From Propionibacteriaceae bacterium (lineage in GTDB: Bacteria > Actinomycetota > Actinomycetes > Propionibacteriales > Propionibacteriaceae): a stretch of 7,706 nt of DNA. Position 1 is the stretch's first letter, and each line of letters opens with the position of its first letter. The stretch is taken from NCBI GenBank assembly GCA_020438595.1, contig JAGQUI010000124.1:1-7706 (forward strand), read 5' to 3'. A program made the position numbers and the translations under genes. Below the pieces are notes generated by a model. That model was not told the DNA's origin. It was given only the letters and a program-made list of their open reading frames with translations, and ran no database searches. Shown here one piece after another: positions 4,544 to 7,706 of this stretch.

Positions 4544-5836
4544 ATGCCTCTCTTCCCCAGAGTCAAGGAAGCACCCCTGCCCGAGCCCCCGGTCGAAGCG
4601 CCGGTCGAGCCGACCTACCTTCCCGACCCGCCCGCGCCCGGGCCCGCGGGGCTGCGTGACCTCACCGCCCACCGCGACTTCCTGCGCGGCCACGTGCAGG
4701 CCCTGCACCCGTTCGGGATCGGCCTGCTCGACGCCGCCGGGCTGACCCTGTGCGAGTCGATCGTCGCCGACCTCGACCTGCCCACGTTCACCGCCGCCAC
4801 CACGGACGGCTGGGCCGTGCGCGCGGCGAACCTCGTCGGGGCGACCCCGCGGATGCCGGTCGTGCTCCCGGTCGTGGGCGAGGTCGACGTGGTCGGCCAC
4901 CGCGGCGCACCGCTGCCGAAGGGCACCGCCGTCCGGGTCGCCGCGGGGGCACCCGTCCCGGAGGGCGCCGACACGGTGGTGCCGCTCGCCGAGGGCGTCG
5001 CGGGCGACGACGCGGTGCGGTTCACCGCCGAGGCCAGGTTCCAGCAGAACCTCGTCCGGGCCGGTTCCCGGATCACCGACGGTGACCTGCTCGTGCCGAG
5101 CGGCACCGAGCTCACCCCGCGGGTGCTCGGCCTGATCGCCGAGGTGGGCCACGACAAGGTGCTCGCCCGGCCCCGGCCCCGTGTGGTCGTGCTCACCGCG
5201 GACACCGCGCTGGTCGAGCCCGGCCTGCCGCTGACCCGGCTGAGCGAGACCTACGACTCCTGCACGACCATGCTCGCGGCGTCCGTCCGTCGCGACGGGG
5301 CCCAGGTGTTCACCACCGGCATCGTGTCCGCCGAGCCGAAGTCGCTGGGGATGACGCTGTCGGAGCAGCTGGTCCGGGCCGACCTGGTGCTGCTGGTCAC
5401 CGAGGTCACCGACGACCTGGTGGCGATGCTCGCGGAGCAGGGCGAGCTCGACGTGGCCGCGGTCGACGGGCTGCCCGGACGCCAGGTGTTCGCCGTGGTC
5501 GGCCCGGAGCGGGCCCCGGTGCTGGTGCTGCCGGCCGGCGCCCTGCCCGCCTACCTCGCCTACCAGCTGGTCGCCCGGACGCTGGTCCGTCGCCTGGCGG
5601 GGCTGGACGAGACGGCGCTCGCCGAGGAGGTCGCGACGCTCACCCACCCGCTGGACGCCGAGCCCGACCGGACCAGGCTCGCGCTCGGCCACCACCTGCA
5701 GGGACGGGTCGTTCCGGTGCGGGGCGACCTGCCGGGTGCCGCCGAGCTGGCCCAGGCGAACGCGTTGATCGTGATCCCTCCGGGCGCAGATCCGGTGGCG
5801 GCGCACAGCGACGTCACCTGCTGGCTGCTGGACTAG
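4544..5836 (+). CDS. MoeA/gephyrin-like protein with degenerate active site
   Basis: A 430-residue cytosolic protein with the MoeA domain order. After a Pro-rich N-terminal extension (about residues 1-36), the MoeA N-terminal domains carry TTDGWAVRA (86-94, usual MDGYAVR), VAAGAPVPEGADTVV (132-146) and GSRITDGDLLVPSGTEL (174-190). The central MoCF-like domain (~212-350) includes ETYDSCTTMLAA and a C-terminal beta domain runs ~370-430. MoeA inserts molybdate into adenylylated molybdopterin. Here its hallmarks are altered: STGDE reads TADTA (218-222), the SGG-S-GDYD segment reads VTEVTDDLVAM (285-295), and LPGNPVS reads LPAGALP (329-335). Catalysis is therefore doubtful. A structural role, like the gephyrin-like Glp of corynebacteria, is possible but unproven. 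ATG at 4544 follows a -10 by six bases. rimJ follows after nine bases. Confidence 0.85.
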   Translation: MPLFPRVKEAPLPEPPVEAPVEPTYLPDPPAPGPAGLRDLTAHRDFLRGHVQALHPFGIGLLDAAGLTLCESIVADLDLPTFTAATTDGWAVRAANLVGATPRMPVVLPVVGEVDVVGHRGAPLPKGTAVRVAAGAPVPEGADTVVPLAEGVAGDDAVRFTAEARFQQNLVRAGSRITDGDLLVPSGTELTPRVLGLIAEVGHDKVLARPRPRVVVLTADTALVEPGLPLTRLSETYDSCTTMLAASVRRDGAQVFTTGIVSAEPKSLGMTLSEQLVRADLVLLVTEVTDDLVAMLAEQGELDVAAVDGLPGRQVFAVVGPERAPVLVLPAGALPAYLAYQLVARTLVRRLAGLDETALAEEVATLTHPLDAEPDRTRLALGHHLQGRVVPVRGDLPGAAELAQANALIVIPPGADPVAAHSDVTCWLLD

Positions 5837-5845
5837 CGGACGTCG

Positions 5846-6481
5846 ATGGCGGTCTCTGCCTGGCCGGTGCGGCTGAGCCACGGGCCGGTCACGTTGCGTC
5901 CGCTGCGTCGCAGGGACGAGGCCGACTGGGCCCGGATCCGGCAGCGCTCGGGCGCCTGGTTCCGGCCGTGGGACTCCACGCGTCCGCCGGAGTCGCCGGA
6001 GCCCGGCCTCTCGTTCGCCCAGCTCGTCACCACGTTCTCGGGCAGGGCCCGGCGCGGCCTGATGCTGCCGTGGGCGGTGGAGTACACGCCGCCGGGGGAG
6101 CGGAAGGCGGCGTTCGCGGGCCAGGTCACCGTGTCCGGGATCACCCGCGGCTCGGCCTGCTGGGCGCAGGTCGGCTACTGGATCGACCCGACCTGGGCGG
6201 GCCGGGGGATCATCCCGACCGCGGTCGCGATGGCGTGCGACTACTGCTTCGACGCGCTCAGGCTGCACCGGATGGAGATCGCGATCCGTCCCGAGAACAG
6301 CAACAGCCTCGCCGTGGTGCGCAAGCTGGGCTTCCGCTTCGAGGGACGCCGGGAGCGCTACATGCACGTGGACGGGGCGTGGCGCGACCACGACGTGTTC
6401 GTGCTCACCCCCGAGGAGGTGCCCGACGGTGTCCTCGCCCGCTTCGAGGCCCGCTCCACCCACCGCCCCGAACCCGTCTGA
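5846..6481 (+). CDS. rimJ: GNAT acetyltransferase, RimJ/RimL type
   Basis: A 211-residue cytosolic acetyl-CoA-dependent N-acetyltransferase resembling RimJ, which modifies the N-terminal alanine of ribosomal protein S5 in enterobacteria. Motifs: VTLRPLRRRDEADWARI near the N-terminus (about 15-31, first GNAT strand and helix), AQVGYWIDPTWAGRGI (107-122) as the acetyl-CoA pyrophosphate loop with RG at 120-121, and HRMEIAIRPENSNSLAVVRK (141-160) leading to LGFRFEGRRERYM, where the N-S of PENSNS is the conserved motif-B signature. The fold looks complete. The ATG at 5846 lies nine bases after the moeA-like stop, so the two are probably co-transcribed; no strong Shine-Dalgarno is present. The moeA-rimJ order is conserved in actinobacteria. 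The substrate here is not shown by the sequence. The gene stops seven bases before a palindromic repeat element. Confidence 0.9.
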   Translation: MAVSAWPVRLSHGPVTLRPLRRRDEADWARIRQRSGAWFRPWDSTRPPESPEPGLSFAQLVTTFSGRARRGLMLPWAVEYTPPGERKAAFAGQVTVSGITRGSACWAQVGYWIDPTWAGRGIIPTAVAMACDYCFDALRLHRMEIAIRPENSNSLAVVRKLGFRFEGRRERYMHVDGAWRDHDVFVLTPEEVPDGVLARFEARSTHRPEPV

Positions 6482-6487
6482 GACCCC

Positions 6488-6613
6488 GGACCGAGTCGGG
6501 GACGGTTCCTGACTTGGTCCGCGGGCCAGGGTGGACCGAGTTAGGAACCGTCCCCAATTTGGTCCGCGGGCCAGGGTGGACCGAGTTAGGAACCGTCCCC
6601 GACTTGGTCCGCG
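6488..6613. repeat. REP/BIME-like element: nested palindrome with 45-bp tandem units
   Basis: A 42-base block starting TTGGTCCGCGGGCCAGGGTG and ending GGAACCGTCCCC occurs at 6514-6555 and identically at 6559-6600. The period is 45, and a partial third copy starts at 6604. The 23-base arm 6498-6520 is the reverse complement of 6533-6555 and of 6578-6600 with two differences, both G-U pairable. Widening the arms to 6488-6520 against 6578-6610 gives 33 paired positions with three such differences. The core palindrome reads GGGGACGGTTCC / GGAACCGTCCCC. The element lies between convergent rimJ and the ECF ATPase, runs into the latter's 3' end, and could act as a transcription terminator in both directions. 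Confidence 0.8.
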
Positions 6614-7407
6614 TGGGCGTGGACGAAGCCTGCCGGGGTGAGCGGACGGGCGGGCCAGCCGAGGTGCGCGGCCAACCGCAGCAACTGGGGCGGCTCGACG
6701 GCCGCGCGCTCGAGGGCCTCGGTGTGGGCGAACACGTCGCTCGCGGCGCCGTCGGCGAGGACCCGGCCGTCGGCCATCACGACCACCCGGTCGAAGTGCT
6801 CGGCGCAGAAGTCCATGTCGTGGGTGATCGCGACCACGGTGCGTCCCTCCGCCGAGATCGACTCCACGATCCCGGCGATCAGCTCCACTCCGCGCGCGTC
6901 CTGCCCGGTGGTCGGCTCGTCGAGCACCACGACCGGGGTGTGCATCGCGAGCACGCCGGCCAGGGCGACCCGCTTGCGCTCGCTGAGCGAGAGGTGGTGC
7001 GGGTGCGCGCCGGCCTCGTCGGTCAGGTGCACGAGGGCCAGGGCGGACGAGGCCCGCGCGGCGGCCTCCTGCTGCGTGCAGCCCAGGTTGCGCGGCCCGA
7101 ACTCGACGTCGGCGGCGACCGTGCTCGCGAAGAGCTGCTCGTCGGGGTTCTGGAACACGTACCCGACCTGCGCGGCGAGCTGTGCGATCGAGCGGCCCGA
7201 CGTGGCTGCGCCCCCGACCTGCACCGCGCCCGACGTGGGCCGCAGGATGCCGTTCAGGTGGCGCACCAGGGTCGTCTTCCCCGCGCCGTTCTCGCCGACG
7301 ATCGCCACCCGCTCGCCCGCAGCGACCGTGAGGCTGACCCCACGGACGGCCTCCACTCCACCGGGGTAGCGGAAGTGCAGGTCGGAGAACTCGATGGCGA
7401 TGCTCAC
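6586..7407 (-). CDS. Energy-coupling-factor (ECF) transporter ATP-binding protein, second ATPase
   Basis: A 273-residue membrane-associated ATPase that would pair with a second ATPase, a T component and an S component to import a vitamin or metal ion. Motifs: Walker A GENGAGKTT (residues 38-46), Q-loop VFQNPDEQLF (84-93), whose NPD-Q form is typical of ECF/CbiO ATPases, signature LSLSERKRVALAG (139-151), Walker B VVVLDEPTTGQD (159-170) and H-loop ITHDMD (194-199). The signature has LSLSE instead of LSGGQ. Residues 236-260 (AVEPPQLLRLAAHLG, then LTPAG) match the ECF C-terminal extension. GTG at 7407 overlaps the upstream gene's stop as GTGA and has GGAGG (complement of 7414-7418) six bases upstream. 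The last residues, about DQVGDGS, and the TAA stop are encoded by the repeat element, suggesting an altered C-terminus. The substrate is unknown. Confidence 0.92.
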   Translation of the reverse strand: MSIAIEFSDLHFRYPGGVEAVRGVSLTVAAGERVAIVGENGAGKTTLVRHLNGILRPTSGAVQVGGAATSGRSIAQLAAQVGYVFQNPDEQLFASTVAADVEFGPRNLGCTQQEAAARASSALALVHLTDEAGAHPHHLSLSERKRVALAGVLAMHTPVVVLDEPTTGQDARGVELIAGIVESISAEGRTVVAITHDMDFCAEHFDRVVVMADGRVLADGAASDVFAHTEALERAAVEPPQLLRLAAHLGWPARPLTPAGFVHAHADQVGDGS

Positions 7408-7706
7408 CGGGCGCCTCCGAACCAGGCCGCGGCCTGCTCGAACGACACGGGCACGGCTGCGTCCGCCGGCCCGAGGCCCTGCTCCCGGGCGAGCCGAGCG
7501 GCCCGGGTGTACCGGGTGGCGCCGACGCCCCACTCGTCGGTGCGTGGGTCGGCGAGGATCGCGGTGGGTTCCCCGGACGCCGCGACCCGCCGCTCCGCCA
7601 GCACGTGCAGCCGGTCGGCGTGCGCGTGCAGCAGCTCGAGCTTGTGCTCGAAGACCACGATCGTCGTGCCCGCCTCGCGCAGCGCCGCCAGCACGCCGAA
7701 CACCAT
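7404..7706 (-). CDS. ECF transporter ATP-binding protein, first ATPase (C-terminal 100 residues; 5' part outside window)
   Basis: Only the C-terminal part is present; the ATG at the window edge is probably an internal Met, since the Walker motifs lie beyond it. What remains begins MVFGVLAALREAGTTIVVFE, then His21 of the H-loop (FEHKLELL), where the His contacts the ATP gamma-phosphate. The sequence continues ADRLHVLAERRVAASGEPTAIL, the usual 'D-R-hhhh-dG-h-a-G-p-hh' end of an ABC ATPase domain, then a short helical tail ending AAAWFGGAR. The stop overlaps the GTG start of the next ATPase by four bases (7404-7407), so the two are translated together, as expected for a paired ECF module. The T and S components, if present, would lie beyond the right edge, so the substrate cannot be inferred. 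Confidence 0.88.
   Translation of the reverse strand: MVFGVLAALREAGTTIVVFEHKLELLHAHADRLHVLAERRVAASGEPTAILADPRTDEWGVGATRYTRAARLAREQGLGPADAAVPVSFEQAAAWFGGAR

Noticed and set aside
4523..6463. 646-codon minus-strand open frame opposite moeA-like and rimJ
   Set aside because: Composition is His/Arg/Gly/Asp-rich shadow without motifs; both plus-strand genes are clearly real.
6514..6613. CRISPR array
   Set aside because: The direct repeats are 42 of 45 bases with only three bases between them, so there are no spacers; the structure is a nested palindrome.

Overview
The window looks like chromosomal DNA of a high-GC actinomycete (Actinomycetota). Coding sequence is very GC-rich with G/C-ending codons and frequent GTG starts. 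Several genes appear leaderless (TAnnnT, six bases, start codon). The set 5-FCL / FmdB / SAF protein / MscL opposite MoeA / RimJ resembles a conserved actinobacterial neighbourhood known from mycobacteria and corynebacteria. I cannot name the genus.

Left edge (1-634). The first 27 codons of a tyrosine-type integrase run off the left edge on the minus strand. Its upstream region carries a compact operator-like repeat (GTGCGAT three times) and then meets the CCA-encoding 3' end of a tRNA-Arg(CCT) gene. This looks like one boundary of an element integrated at the tRNA gene, with the element lying outside the window. Positions 326-634 hold no convincing gene. They contain a candidate tRNA promoter, an AT-rich tract, a 13-bp inverted repeat and a leaderless promoter.

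Left-centre (635-2480, plus strand). A complete UDPGP-family UTP-glucose-1-phosphate uridylyltransferase is followed by an overlapping 120-residue protein of unknown function. A palindromic intergenic repeat with a 9-bp tandem core and a strong stem-loop terminator separate these from the convergent mscL.

Centre (2493-4526, minus strand). 5-formyltetrahydrofolate cyclo-ligase, an FmdB zinc-ribbon protein, a membrane-anchored SAF/CpaB-like protein and MscL lie in one direction with gaps of 50-72 bases. A separate promoter/operator precedes fmdB. The cyclo-ligase and the plus-strand moeA-like gene diverge from one 17-bp gap in which two -10 boxes overlap on opposite strands.

Right (4544-7706). 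The plus-strand pair is a MoeA/gephyrin-like protein that has lost the usual active-site motifs, then a RimJ-type GNAT acetyltransferase. Convergent to them are two overlapping energy-coupling-factor (ECF) ABC ATPases, the upstream one cut by the window edge. A 123-bp REP/BIME-like element sits at the convergent junction. The downstream ATPase takes its last codons and its stop from this element.

How the genes fit together: the enzymes serve sugar-nucleotide supply (UGPase), folate one-carbon salvage (5-FCL), osmotic protection (MscL) and vitamin or metal uptake (ECF ATPases). The MoeA-like protein may have a non-catalytic role. The least ordinary features are the integrase/tRNA junction, the symmetric divergent promoter, the divergent MoeA and the repeat that ends an ABC gene.
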